A DNA stretch of 64,000 nt from Archivesica marissinica (Eukaryota; Mollusca; Bivalvia; Venerida; Vesicomyidae), in contig CM026386.1 in NCBI GenBank assembly GCA_014843695.1, positions 11,039,814-11,103,813 of the forward strand. The letters run 5' to 3'. A program made the translations under genes and the position numbers. The notes beneath the pieces were generated by a model. The model was given only the letters and a program-made list of their open reading frames with translations, was not told where the DNA came from and ran no database searches. Shown here piece by piece: positions 39,821 to 53,100 of this stretch. Numbering within the stretch: the first letter of the stretch is position 1; each line of letters starts with the position of its first letter.

Positions 39821-40370
39821 CAAGACTGATTATTAGACAATATAAGGCGATCATTTGACGACAATGCCAGCATAATCGTGTGTACTTACATTTTTAACGA
39901 TGTTATACAACGGTTGTAGTTGGGATTTTGTATTCCATAAAATATTCAACATTTTACTTTTAACGTGTTTTAATGTTTCTGTAATTGTATCATTAGTGTT
40001 AAGTTCAGACAGTTAACCACAACCAAAACAAAGCATAAACAAATGATCATTTGGTACTAGGTGATAGGCAGATTTTGTATTCTTGTAATCCATTGCAATT
40101 TGTTCCCATGTACACATCTGATATCTAATACACGAATACTGAGTTCGATTATTGGCGCTATTGCAACAGCTGTAACATTCGAAAATACTACATTCATTGC
40201 TAGGCTGTTTGATTGGAGGTAATTGGGCAAACTTATTACAGAATTATATGAAAAAAATAATCGGACATTTCCTGCAACGTGGTAGTAAACGCAATACGGA
40301 ACACAATTGGTATAGCAATGTTAGTTAATTAAATAGAGGAAATACACCGCATAAATAATACGAATATAAG

Positions 40371-40440
40371 ATGTTTGTTAATAAACAAGCAGTGTTCTTA
40401 TGTGCAGGAATACTGATACTTGTTGTATTCCTCAAAATAC
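40371..40440 (+). CDS. Candidate first exon with signal peptide or anchor
   Basis: ATG then MFVNKQAVFLCAGILILVVF, a basic start and a long hydrophobic run, closing at AATAC|gtaagt in phase 1. The exon at 46743 begins in the matching phase, so these could be exons of one small secreted or type II membrane protein. No homology recognised. Confidence 0.42.
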
Positions 40441-40483
40441 GTAAGTAATTTATAATAAATTAATGTTTTATTAAATTCGTTTA

Positions 40484-40690
40484 GAGCGCTCGCTTCTCAC
40501 CAATGCAACCTTGGAAGTATATGAGATGGTACGGTGGTCGCCAGATCGAACAGGTGGGTTTTCGCCGGGTACTCCGGTTTCCTCCCACACGAATGTCAAC
40601 ATTTACGCTTTCGTTCGCGTCAACGAGGGTGATTAATATAAATTGTTAAAACTTGCTTTGCAATCTTAGTAAAATAAATAAAGTTTCAAC
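40484..40690 (+). repeat. SINE, family B
   Basis: TTTAGAGCGCTCGCTTCTCA, GGTGGGTTTTCGCCGGGTAC, TTTACGCTTTCGTTCGCGTC, tail GTTAAAACTTGCTTTGCAAT and TAAAATAAATAAAG. The tRNA-like head is truncated. Confidence 0.78.
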
Positions 40691-40799
40691 TTTTTTTCTA
40701 AATTGTTTTATTTCTCCAAGAGTTGAAGAGCACACTACACAATCAGATTTATAATATACACACATTAAATGCAATGACATAAAAAAAGTAAGAATTGCA

Positions 40800-41010
40800 A
40801 TTAGTTTATACAAATTTATTTTAGTTCGATTGCGAAACAAGTTTTTACAACTTATATTAATTACTCTCGAGACATAATTTCTGATGCTATCCATCGCAAC
40901 GAGGGAGAGAGAAGAGGCATGTAGCATTTTAAATGCCTTGCCTAAGGGCACACTCGTAACGGCTCCAGCGGGACTCGAATTACGACCCTTTCTCACGCAA
41001 TCACCCACTC
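40800..41010 (-). repeat. SINE, family C
   Basis: TTTATTTTAGTTCGATTGCG, GGGAGAGAGAAGAGGCATGT, GGCTCCAGCGGGACTCGAAT on the plus strand; the element reads on the minus strand. Confidence 0.8.
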
Positions 41011-41499
41011 GGGTGCAATAGGAAACCCAAACAGTAAAGTTATACACACACTCGCAAGGGGAATATGTGAATTAGCGACAAATTTAACTGAAATCACAAC
41101 GAGTTGGTATTTTGCGATTACCACACGAATATTGCACGCATGTCGCACGAACTTCATCCAGCGAAAGTTGGCCAACTGTCTCGAATGTCGTTCAACAGTG
41201 TTGCTATTTGTTCGCAAAATATTCTCAATACATGCGCAATGTTGTCGCCCTTTAAGGGGTACTGGAGAAATGTACGTACGGAATGTCAAATTCTCATTTA
41301 TGTCGCCGATCGGTTGCAATCTAGTTTCATAGGTCGCAAACCACTCACAATGTTGTCTCGCACTTTCTGACACTAACATACGACGGAATGCTAATTGCAT
41401 ACATTTAGTTTGAACTATTTGAACATCAACATCGTCGTCGTCGTCATCGTCATCGTCATCATCATCATCATCATCATCATCATATAGTGATTGCGTCAC
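40993..41499 (-). other. Open frame with poly-Asp tract, coding status doubtful
   Basis: 168 codons on the minus strand. Residues ~7-23 are an Asp run made by a CAT/CGT trinucleotide repeat; the rest (FRRMLVSESARQHCEWFATY and more) matches no family I recognise. Its C-terminal end runs into a SINE. It may be a remnant of an unrecognised transposon. Confidence 0.2.
41425..41482. repeat. CAT/CGT trinucleotide microsatellite
   Basis: CATCGTCGTCGTCGTCATCG then repeated CAT up to the ATATAG at 41482. Confidence 0.9.
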
Positions 41500-41812
41500 T
41501 CTGTATAGAGTATACTCGCAATGTCGTTAAAAAGTCAACACGTGCAACAGTCAGGTAGGTGTTTCTCAAAATTAAAATGTTCCATATTTACAAGAAGTTC
41601 TTAAAAATGGATAAAAGAGTCCATGTGTGTTTAGTGGACATAGCGATTGGCAAGTACTAATTGGAAACCCCCCAAGGTGGTCTGGTCAATTCATTCAATT
41701 TCACTGATAAATTTCTATATATTTCATTGGAAAGCATAAAGTAAAGCGAAGCATAGCTGGAAGAGTGTTACCAATATTTGTATACGTCAATGTACACTTC
41801 AAGTATACATAA

Positions 41813-42088
41813 TGTGATTTACGTTTATTTATTTCGCTACCGGTTGTCCATATGAGCGACCCCTTGTGAAGAGATTAGTCATTTTAGAGTTTTGGAGGAT
41901 AGTGCAATGATACACATTCCCTGAGTCTTCTCTGGTTCTTTTACGTGCACGGTGTAAAGCACCGACACGATACCTCGGCTTAAAGTCCCATCTGAAAGAC
42001 TGTCAATTTTATTAGGGTCAGACGGGGATCGAACCTGCGATCCCCGGATTACCAGTCCAGCGTGTTAACCACTGAACTACAGTTCCGT
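41813..42088 (-). repeat. SINE, family A, near full length
   Basis: Reverse of the 39541 copy: GGTCAGACGGGGATCGAACC, AGCGTGTTAACCACTGAACT, CACCGACACGATACCTCGGC. Confidence 0.85.
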
Positions 42089-44150
42089 TTGTGTAAACAG
42101 TATACACAATGATATTCTGACTCGCTAAATACATGTATATCCGCCTAAATTGTTATATTCTTTATTTACATTTTAATATTATGCTCTTTGAATAATGACA
42201 GCCATTATTTTCAATATATATGTATGTTGGTAATTAAAATAAAAAATAACAGGTGCCTGTTGTCTGAATTTCAAATGTAATATAATTTCATATACACATA
42301 CTACATGTCTTGAAGCAATAAAACATGTTTAAACTTCGAGCGACACACATACGAGGTCCTGTGACTCACGCGAGGATAATGAGAACCCACGCGAACGTTT
42401 GTCGCAACAGGTCGCAGTCCAGCGAGATACTGGCTTAACACTTAAAATGCTAATCACAACAACGTTGCTTTTGCAAACACCATAGAGCAAGATCAGACGG
42501 ATATTGGAGCTAAAACACTTGGCTGAATAGCACAGAACATAGATTGCAGAGAATTGAACATATACAATTTATATGTTGTAAATGACACCCGGTGATCTAG
42601 ACAAATGTCTGTCATTTTATTTACACCGGATAATGTCATGAAACGATCGAAAGAATTAGTGTCTTTGTGACTTGAGCTAAGGGTGCGATATCATTAACGC
42701 TAATAACTAACGGCGAACTAATAAGAGACACAGAAAAGGGTTTTACAAATGATGCTTTCAAAGTTTTATTTGTTTAAATCCAGAAGGTCTCAGACCCATG
42801 TGGCATGCATGTACACATAAACAAATATGGCGACAGCAAATCACTATGTCAATATATCTAATTAATTATGTAACACTAAAGCAAATATTTATCTGTGATA
42901 ATATGTTATAATATAGAAAAAGAATGCTTTAATAACATGTGCATGCCATGTTAACTTACCTTAAATGCTTTTATTTTTATAAATAACACAACAAACATCT
43001 TTCATGTAATTATTAAGAATATATTAAGTAAATATTAAATTTATTATTAATATATAAATAAAATTATTTTATTATATAGATTGATATTCTGAAAACTAAA
43101 ATATGGGACTTTGATTTACAGCTGTTATTGTATATCATAAACTTAAACTACCATTAAATATTGGAATACTTATGATCTTAACACACATGTAAATAGTTTA
43201 AGGAGAAGAATTCTATAAGACTATGTCTTCCATTCTAATCCTGTTTCTGTATTCTGATTATGTGTGATTGTTCAATATGTATTATATTGGGAAATAAAAT
43301 ACGTTTAAACTAAATAGTTTAAAGGCTCACACTGTAATGAGAATGTATCCTAAATATATTGGCATGCGTTGATAGTCCGAAAACACGATACGTATGCTTA
43401 TTAATAATAAAACCTGTACATTATCATCTTCTGAAGGTATACAACTTCCAACATATGGACATTCTTGATCGAAAGCGAAATTAGCAATAAATGGCCTTTA
43501 GAAGGTGTTGATATAGGTTAATAATCAGAAATATTTAAACGTATATAATGCAAACATTGATACTTATTTGCTGTTATAAAGTGCACCTAATGACGAACTG
43601 ATCGGATTATTTTCCATGTAGGCCTTAACGTTATGATATAATAGTATAGCATGTGAAAGTAATCAAACGAACAATAATTTAGCTTTATAAACAGAGTATA
43701 AGTATGTTTAACTAGAGTTCCTGCTTTAAAACGGCAGTGTTGAATTTGCTTCGATCTCGTTTGTAATAACCAACAAGTTAGTGTGGGTACATTGTATCAC
43801 ATATCTACAGTAAAGTTATGAACGTACAGCAAATATACAATATGCATGTAAGATTAACTTGATACATTGGAGAACATAGATAACACGTATACACTCTTAC
43901 TTTATATTAACCATAGCAATTGAATTATTTCTGCATTACATAACGTTCCATACTAAATATTTGACACTAAAGTACATTCTTGCATTCTTAACACTAATAC
44001 CATTTACTTGTACTTACCATGTTTATGAAAGACGTGTATTACAGTACACAAATCAAGTTATATTGGTATTATATTGGACTTATTATATATAACATATTAT
44101 AATCTAACACGTTATTATCTAGTATACAATAGGGTAAATGATTTTTCTAT
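42089..44150. other. AT-rich spacer
   Basis: No exon recognised. A GGGAAATAAAATACGTTTAAAC end near 43288-43312 resembles a LINE 3' end. Confidence 0.5.
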
Positions 44151-44378
44151 ATATATATACTTAAATTTTTAATAACCAGTTTATTTTCACAATTAATTAG
44201 TTCAACAAATGTATGCATATTGGGACGCCTCCAGCAATATCTCGGAATAAACAGCTTTCTCAAACCACAATACAAGTTACATTCTAATACAAAGTGAAAT
44301 TCATCTTCAAGGCTATTACATGAGTTACATTTTCTTTCGTTTACCGGTGTACTTAATGGTTTTGTCCATCGACTAGTT

Positions 44379-44801
44379 TCAATAAAAAAGTATGTGTGAC
44401 GATAAACGTAAACAGGCTAAATATACACGACATTTCTTAACAGTAACAATATCTAAATATGGTTGAAACCTATGATGTGACACATATCTATAAAATAACG
44501 CTCTACTCGATTCGTTCAGTCTATCTGACCAGTTTTGTAAGAACTGATCTTTAATTCTTTGTTTTACAGTAATTAAAAACAAGTCAACATTTCCAACATT
44601 TTGAAAAAGCCAAGCTTCATAAAACCCAAGAGTACATAATAAATCTCTAATTAATGAACACCAGTTTGTCCTGTTAGGGTAAGCTGTTGTGTCTTGCATC
44701 AACATTAAATACACCTTTTTAGTATATTTGTCTTTATTTGTCCTTAAAATCTTACTCCACAATTTTAAAATATTGAAATATCTCATATTCTGTAGTGGCA
44801 A
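44379..44801 (-). pseudogene. LINE ORF2 C-terminal fragment
   Basis: 140 codons open: MPLQNMRYFNILKLWSKILR, then YPNRTNWCSLIRDLLCTLGF and LFYRYVSHHRFQPYLDIV. This arrangement matches the region after RT in LINEs of the type above. Confidence 0.6.
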
Positions 44802-46221
44802 TCTGCCTAAATCACCGTAAATAAAATCATTTTGCGTGGTTTTCTTTAATCCTAATAAACGTTTATGCTACACGCGTAATCGTTCTATCGATTTACCTTC
44901 AAGTTAATGGAAACCCCATATGTCACTGCCATAATTAAGAATAGGTGGCATTAGCTTATCAAACAAGTTTAACCTATGTTCAACAGATATATCAGTGAAC
45001 CTATATACATATTATTCCATTTTAAAAATAGCTTGAGTACTTGACCAGCTAATGTACTTTGAGCTTCTGAGAATGAGCTACCTGCAGTGAAAACTATACC
45101 AAGATAAACAAATTTATTGACAATTTCAACAATACACCATCGTAATAAAATTTCATGTTTTCTTGTAAACGACCACCTTTCCTGAACATCATAACCGTAG
45201 TGTTTTCGTATTAACCACCAGTTTCCATTTATTACAATACTCCCATAATAAATCTAGACTACCTTGTAATTTAGCACTACTAGTTGCAAATATGACTATA
45301 TCATCAGCATATTAACATCGATACCCTCAAACCCATGTTTCATATACATATATTCGATGATATTGATATACATTGCAAACAGGAAAGGTGATAAACATTC
45401 ACCCTGTCTATGATTTCGAAACTGTCACATAACTGACTATAATACTTAACTCTTGATTTCACTGCCTTATATACATCGATTTAATCATGTTTAAAATGTT
45501 TCCTCTAATACCTAATTGGATTAATTTGGACCACAACTGATCACGATTTGCATAATCAAAGGCTTTACTAAAGTCTATAAATGCACACTATAAATGCTTA
45601 CCACTATTAATCACGTGATTTATTAAACCATGTAAAACAGAAATAATACGTAAAATCTTTATCTCAACCAGCCGATCAGAATATAGTATCAACCACGCAT
45701 AAAGAACGCCTTCATCACTTGCTCCGCCCAGGGTTAGGGCTGGGATAGCGTTAGGGTCAAAACGCGTGGTTGATGTCATTATTCAGTTGGGTGGTTGAGA
45801 AAAAAGGCTTACCGAAATAATATCCACCGTACCTAATTTCGAACGAAAGCCTGCCTGTGCCATTATATACACACTATAAAGTTCAGCCCATTCTGTTAAT
45901 CGATTATTTAAAACACATGTAAAAAGCTTCCCTTATGTACTAAGCATTGTTATTCCTCTATAGTTAGTTTCATCATTTATACTACCCTTTTTATGTAACG
46001 AAACTACAAAACCATCTGAGCAGGACTCGGGAAAATATCCAATTTCAAAAATCTTATTAAATAATGATAGTAAATATGGAATTAAATGCATTTACATGTA
46101 CAAAGAACTCATTTAAGTACAAAGCAGGACCTCCGCTTTTATTTAGGCTTAACTGATTCATTGCTTTTAACACATTTTCCGTCGTAATTGGTAAATTTAA
46201 TTCTTCAAACATAATATTAAA

Positions 46222-46290
46222 CTCCTCTCTCTCTCTCTCTCGTCTCTCTCTCGTCTCTCTCTCGTCTCTCTCTATCTCTCTCTCTCTCAT
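46222..46290. repeat. CT-rich microsatellite
   Basis: CTCTCTCTCT with interspersed CGTCTCTCTCT units, inside the degenerate LINE. On the minus strand it reads as an Arg/Glu-rich run. Confidence 0.9.
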
Positions 46291-46604
46291 ATCTATCAAC
46301 AACATATAAGACATCTTCATCGGAACTAAAGAAATGATCATCAGGATTATTCACTGATTTAAAATATTGTTCAAAAACATCCAATGAAATATTATATTCT
46401 TTAACACCAGCAGTTTTTCAGCATTTTCCAGTACAGCGTTTGCATTTTTATGTGTTGCCTCTATTAATCTACTACTTTCGCTTTTGTCATACTCATATCT
46501 AGCTGTACGTAAATAACTTTTATATTGTGATCTATTATTAACCATGTCTATTCTGATGATGTGTTTGCTTTAATATCGATGCAAAAATTGTGAAGCTGTG
46601 AGTA

Positions 46605-46740
46605 ATTCATCTAGCGCAATGGTAGCGCGTTTGCTGCATGTGAGTGTGTCCTAATGCAAGGCATTTAAATTCCACATTTCCTCTTCCCTCCCTCGTGGCG
46701 ATGGAATCAATTCATTCATAATGTTTTCTCATTTTGTAAC
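46605..46740 (+). repeat. SINE, family C, partial
   Basis: CATCTAGCGCAATGGTAGCG head and CCTCGTGGCGATGGAATCAA body, ending at the exon that starts at 46743. Confidence 0.65.
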
Positions 46741-46742
46741 AG

Positions 46743-46832
46743 GTGATGATATTACTATGCTGGACGCAATTTCATGGAATCCGGCAATGGCAGCAAATCG
46801 CATCGATATGTCTAGATTGTACAATGCAACAG
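46743..46832 (+). CDS. Small coding exon whose donor seeds the giant array
   Basis: Acceptor attttgtaacag, donor GCAACAG|gtagta, 90 nt, phase 1 at both ends. In the open frame it encodes DDITMLDAISWNPAMAANRI then DMSRLYNAT. Family not recognised. The phases fit an upstream exon at 37669-37902 or 40371-40440 and a downstream exon at 62900-62949. Its last 28 bases (TCTAGATTGTACAATGCAAC, AG) are copied in each 49-bp unit that follows. Confidence 0.5.
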
Positions 46833-47165
46833 GTAGTATATACAATACTCGTGGATAGGTCTAGATTGTACAATGCAACAGGTAGTATATACAATACTCG
46901 TGGATAGGTCTAGATTGTACAATGCAACAGGTAGTATATACAATACTCGTGGATAGGTCTAGATTGTACAATGCAACAGGTAGTATATACAATACTCGTG
47001 GATAGGTCTAGATTGTACAATGCAACAGGTAGTATATACAATACTCGTGGATAGGTCTAGATTGTACAATGCAACAGGTAGTATATACAATACTCGTGGA
47101 TAGGTCTAGATTGTACAATGCAACAGGTAGTATATACAATACTCCTGGATAGGTCTAGATTGTAC
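46833..47165 (+). repeat. 49-bp minisatellite of the exon-intron junction
   Basis: GGTAGTATATACAATACTCG recurs at exact 49-bp steps (46832, 46881, 46930, 46979, 47028, 47077, 47126). Each unit is the exon 3' end plus donor plus ~21 bp of intron. After the seventh, the exon-derived part shrinks and the array changes to 31-bp units. Confidence 0.95.
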
Positions 47166-50100
47166 AATGCATATCGTGGATATAACAGGTAGTATACACA
47201 ATACTCGTGGATATAACATGTAGTATATGCAATACTCGTGTATATAACATGTAGTATATACAATACTCGTGTATATAACAGGTAGTATACACAATACTAG
47301 TGGATATAACATGTAGTATATACAATACTCGTGGATATAACATGTAGTATACACAATACTCGTGGATATAACAGGTAGTATACACAATACTCGTGGATAT
47401 AACAGGTAGTATATACAATACTCGTGTATATAACAGGTAGTATATACAATACTCGTGTATATAACAGGTAGTATATACAATACTCGTGGATATAACATGT
47501 AGTATATACAATACTCGTGGATACAACATGTAGTATATACAATACTCGTGGATATAACATGTAGTATACACAATACTCGTGGATATAACATGTAGTATAT
47601 ACAATACTCGTGGATATAACATGTAGTATATACAATACTCGTGTATATAACAGGTAGTATATACAATACTCGTGTATATTACATGTAGTATATGCAATAC
47701 TCGTGGATATAACATGTAGTATATACAATATTCGTGGATATAACAGGTAGTATATACAATACTCGTGGATATAACAGGTAGTATACACAATACTCGTGGA
47801 TATAACAGGTAGTATATACAATACTCGTGGATATAACATGTAGTATATGCAATACTCGTGTATATAACATGTAGTATATACAATACTAGTGTATATAACA
47901 TGTAGTATATACAATACACGTGTATATAACAGGTAGTATATACAATACTCGTGTATATAACAGGTAGTATATACAATACTCGTGTATATAACAGGTAGTA
48001 TACACAATACTAGTGGATATAACATGTAGTATACACAATACTCGTGGATATAACAGGTAGTATATACAATACTCGTGGATATAACATGTAGTATATACAA
48101 TACTCGTGTATATAACATGTAGTATATACAATACTCGTGGATATAACATGTAGTATACACAATACTCGTGGATATAACAGGTAGTATACACAATACTCGT
48201 GGATATAACAGGTAGTATATACAATACTCGTGTATATAACAGGTAGTATATACAATACTCGTGTATATAACAGGTAGTATATACAATACTCGTGGATATA
48301 ACATGTAGTATATACAATACTCGTGGATACAACATGTAGTATATACAATACTCGTGGATATAACATGTAGTATACACAATACTCGTGGATATAACATGTA
48401 GTATATACAATACTCGTGGATATAACATGTAGTATATACAATACTCGTGTATATAACAGGTAGTATATACAATACTCGTGTATATTACATGTAGTATATG
48501 CAATACTCGTGGATATAACAGGTAGTATATACAATACTCGTGGATATAACAGGTAGTATACACAATACTCGTGGATATAACAGGTAGTATATAAAATACT
48601 CGTGGATATAACATGTAGTATATGCAATACTCGTGTATATAACATGTAGTATATACAATACTAGTGTATATAACATGTAGTATATACAATACTAGTGTAT
48701 ATAACATGTAGTATATACAATACTCGTGTATATAACAGGTAGTATATACAATACTCGTGTATATAACAGGTAGTATATACAATACTCGTGTATATAACAG
48801 GTAGTATATACAATACTCGTGGATATAACATGTAGTATATGCAATACTCGTGTATATAACATGTGGTATATACAATACTAGTGTATATAACATGTTGTAT
48901 ATACAATACTCGTGTATATAACATGTATATACAATACTCGTGTATATAACAGGTAGTATACACAATACTCGTGTATATAACAGGTAGTATATACAATACT
49001 CGTGGATATAACAGGTAGTATATGCAATACTCGTGTATATAACAGGTAGTATATACAATACTCGTAGATATAACAGGTAGTATATACAATACTCGTGGAT
49101 ATAACAGGTAGTATATACAATACTCGTGTATATAACAGGTAGTATATACAATACTCGTGTATATAACATGTAGTATATACAATACTCGTGGATATAACAG
49201 GTAGTATATACAATACTCGTTGATATAACAGGTAGTATATGCAATACTCGTGTATATAACATGTAGTATACACAATACTCGTGGATATAACTGGTCGTAT
49301 ACACAATACTCGTGGATATAACAGGTAGTATATACAATACTCGTGTATATAACAGGTAGTATATACAATACTCGTGTATATAACAGGTAGTATATACAAT
49401 ACTCGTGGATATAACATGTAGTATATACAATACTCGTGGATACAACATGTAGTATATACAATACTCGTGGATATAACATGTAGTATACACAATACTCGTG
49501 GATATAACATGTAGTATATACAATACTCGTGGATATAACATGTAGTATATACAATACTCGTGTATATAAAACAGGTAGTATATACAATACTCGTGTATAT
49601 TACATGTAGTATATGCAATACTCGTGGATATAACATGTAGTATATACAATATTCGTGGATATAACAGGTAGTATATACAATACTCGTGGATATAACAGGT
49701 AGTATACACAATACTCGTGGATATAACAGGTAGTATATACAATACTCGTGGATATAACATGTAGTATATGCAATACTCGTGTATATAACATGTAGTATAT
49801 ACAATACTAGTGTATATAACATGTAGTATATACAATACTCGTGTATATAACAGGTAGTATATACAATACTCGTGTATATAACAGGTAGTATATACAATAC
49901 TCGTGTATATAACAGGTAGTATATACAATACTCGTGGATATAACATGTAGTATATGCAATACTCGTGTATATAACATGTGGTATATACAATACTAGTGTA
50001 TATAACATGTAGTATATACAATACTCGTGTATATAACATGTATATACAATACTCGTGTATATAACAGGTAGTATATACAATACTCGTGTATATAACAGGT

Positions 50101-53100
50101 AGTATATACAATACTCGTGTATATAACAGGTAGTATATACAATACTCGTGTATATAACATGTAGTATATGCAATACTCGTGGATATAACAGGTAGTATAT
50201 ACAATACTCGTGGATATAACAGGTAGTATACACAATACTCGTGGATATAACAGGTAGTATATACAATACTCGTGGATATAACATGTAGTATATACAATAC
50301 TCGTGTATATAACATGTAGTATATACAATACTCGTGTATATAACATGTAGTATATACAATACTAGTGTATATAACATGTAGTATATACAATACTCGTGTA
50401 TATAACAGGTAGTATATACAATACTCGTGTATATAACAGGTAGTATATACAATACTCGTGTATATAACAGGTAGTATATACAATACTCGTGGATATAACA
50501 TGTAGTATATGCAATACTCGTGTATATAACATGTGGTATATACAATACTAGTGTATATAACATGTAGTATATACAATACTCGTGTATATAACATGTAGTA
50601 TATACAATACTCGTGTATATAACAGGTAGTATACACAATACTCGTGTATATAACAGGTAGTATATACAATACTCGTGGATATAACAGGTAGTATATGCAA
50701 TACTCGTGTATATAACAGGTAGTATATACAATACTCGTGGATATAACAGGTAGTATATACAATACTCGTGGATATAACAGGTAGTATATACAATACTCGT
50801 GTATATAACAGGTAGTATATACAATACTCGTGTATATAACATGTAGTATATACAATACTCGTGGATATAACAGGTAGTATATACAATACTCGTTGATATA
50901 ACAGGTAGTATATGCAATACTCGTGTATATAACAGGTAGTATACACAATACTCGTGGATATAACATGTAGTATATACAATACTCGTGTATATAACATGTA
51001 GTATATACAATACTCGTGTATATAACAGGTAGTATATACAATACTCGTGGATATAACATGTAGTATACACAATACTCGTGGATATAACAGGTAGTATATA
51101 CAATACTCGTGGATATAACAGGTAGTATATACAATACTCGTGGATATAACAGGTAGTATATACAATACTCGTGGATATAATATGTAGTATATACAATACT
51201 CGTGTATATAACATGTAGTATATACAATACTAGTGTATATAACATGTAGTATATACAATACTCGTGTATATAACATGTAGTATATACAATACTCGTGGAT
51301 ATAACATGTAGTATACACAATACTCGTGGATATAACAGGTAGTATATACAATACTCGTGGATATAACATGTAGTATATGCAATACTCGTGTATATAACAG
51401 GTAGTATACACAATACTCGTGGATATAACATGTAGTATATACAATACTCGTGGATATAACAGGTAGTATATACAATACTCGTGTATATAACAGGTAGTAT
51501 ATACAATACTCGTGGATATAACATGTAGTATATGCAATACTCGTGTATATAACATGTAGTATATACAATACTAGTGTATATAACATGTAGTATATACAAT
51601 ACTCGTGTATATAACATGTAGTATATACAATACTCGTGTATATAACAGGTAGTATATACAATACTCGTGTATATAACAGGTAGTATATACAATACTCGTG
51701 GATATAACAGGTAGTATATACAATACTCGTGTATATAACAGGTAGTATATACAATACTCGTGGATATAACATGTAGTATATGCAATACTCGTGTATATAA
51801 CATGTGGTATATACAATACTAGTGTATATAACATGTTGTATATACAATACTCGTGTATATAACATGTATATACAATACTCGTGTATATAACAGGTAGTAT
51901 ACACAATACTCGTGTATATAACAGGTAGTATATACAATACTCGTGGATATAACAGGTAGTATATGCAATACTCGTGTATATAACAGGTAGTATATACAAT
52001 ACTCGTGGATATAACAGGTAGTATATACAATACTCGTGGATATAACAGGTAGTATATACAATACTCGTGTATATAACAGGTAGTATATACAATACTCGTG
52101 TATATAACATGTAGTATATACAATACTCGTGGATATAACAGGTAGTATATACAATACTCGTTGATATAACAGGTAGTATATACAATACTCGTGGATATAA
52201 CAGGTAGTATACACAATACTCGTGGATATAACATGTATATACAATACTCGTGTATATAACAGGTAGTATATACAATACTCGTGTATATAACAGGTAGTAT
52301 ATACAATACTCGTGGATATAACATGTAGTATACACAATACTCGTGGATATAACAGGTAGTATATACAATACTCGTGGATATAACAGGTAGTATATGCAAT
52401 ACTCGTGTATATAACAGGTAGTATACACAATACTCGTGGATATAATATGTAGTATATACAATACTCGTGTATATAACATGTAGTATATACAATACTAGTG
52501 TATATAACATGTAGTATATACAATACTCGTGTATATAACATGTAGTATATACAATACTCGTGGATATAACATGTAGTATACACAATACTCGTGGATATAA
52601 CAGGTAGTATATACAATACTAGTGGATATAACATGTAGTATATGCAATACTCGTGTATATAACAGGTAGTATACACAATACTCGTGGATATAACATGTAG
52701 TATATACAATACTCGTGGATATAACAGGTAGTATATACAATACTCGTGTATATAACAGGTAGTATATACAATACTCGTGGATATAACAGGTAGTATATAC
52801 AATACTCGTGTATATAACATGTAGTATATACAATACTCGTGGATATAACAGGTAGTATATACAATACTCGTGGATATAACAGGTAGTATATACAATACTC
52901 GTGTATATAACAGGTAGTATATACAATACTCGTGGATATAACATGTAGTATATACAATACTCGTGTATATAACATGTAGTATATACAATACTAGTGTATA
53001 TAACATGTAGTATATACAATACTCGTGTATATAACATGTAGTATATACAATACTCGTGGATATAACATGTAGTATATACAATACTCGTGGATATAACAGG

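Larger units (their letters stand above)
44150..46560 (-). mobile_element. Degenerate LINE, RT and C-terminal part
   Basis: Read on the minus strand: VLKAMNQLSLNKSGGPALY (RT entry block, near 46140-46190), an RT motif C reading ADDIVIFATSSAKLQGSLDL near 45240-45310, and a long C-terminal segment (44379-44801). The frame is broken in many places. The endonuclease half is missing. A CT microsatellite has grown inside it. Clade not assigned. Confidence 0.75.

Noticed and set aside
40993..41499. Acidic protein gene with poly-Asp
   Set aside because: The Asp run is a trinucleotide microsatellite and the frame ends in a SINE; kept only as a doubtful open frame.
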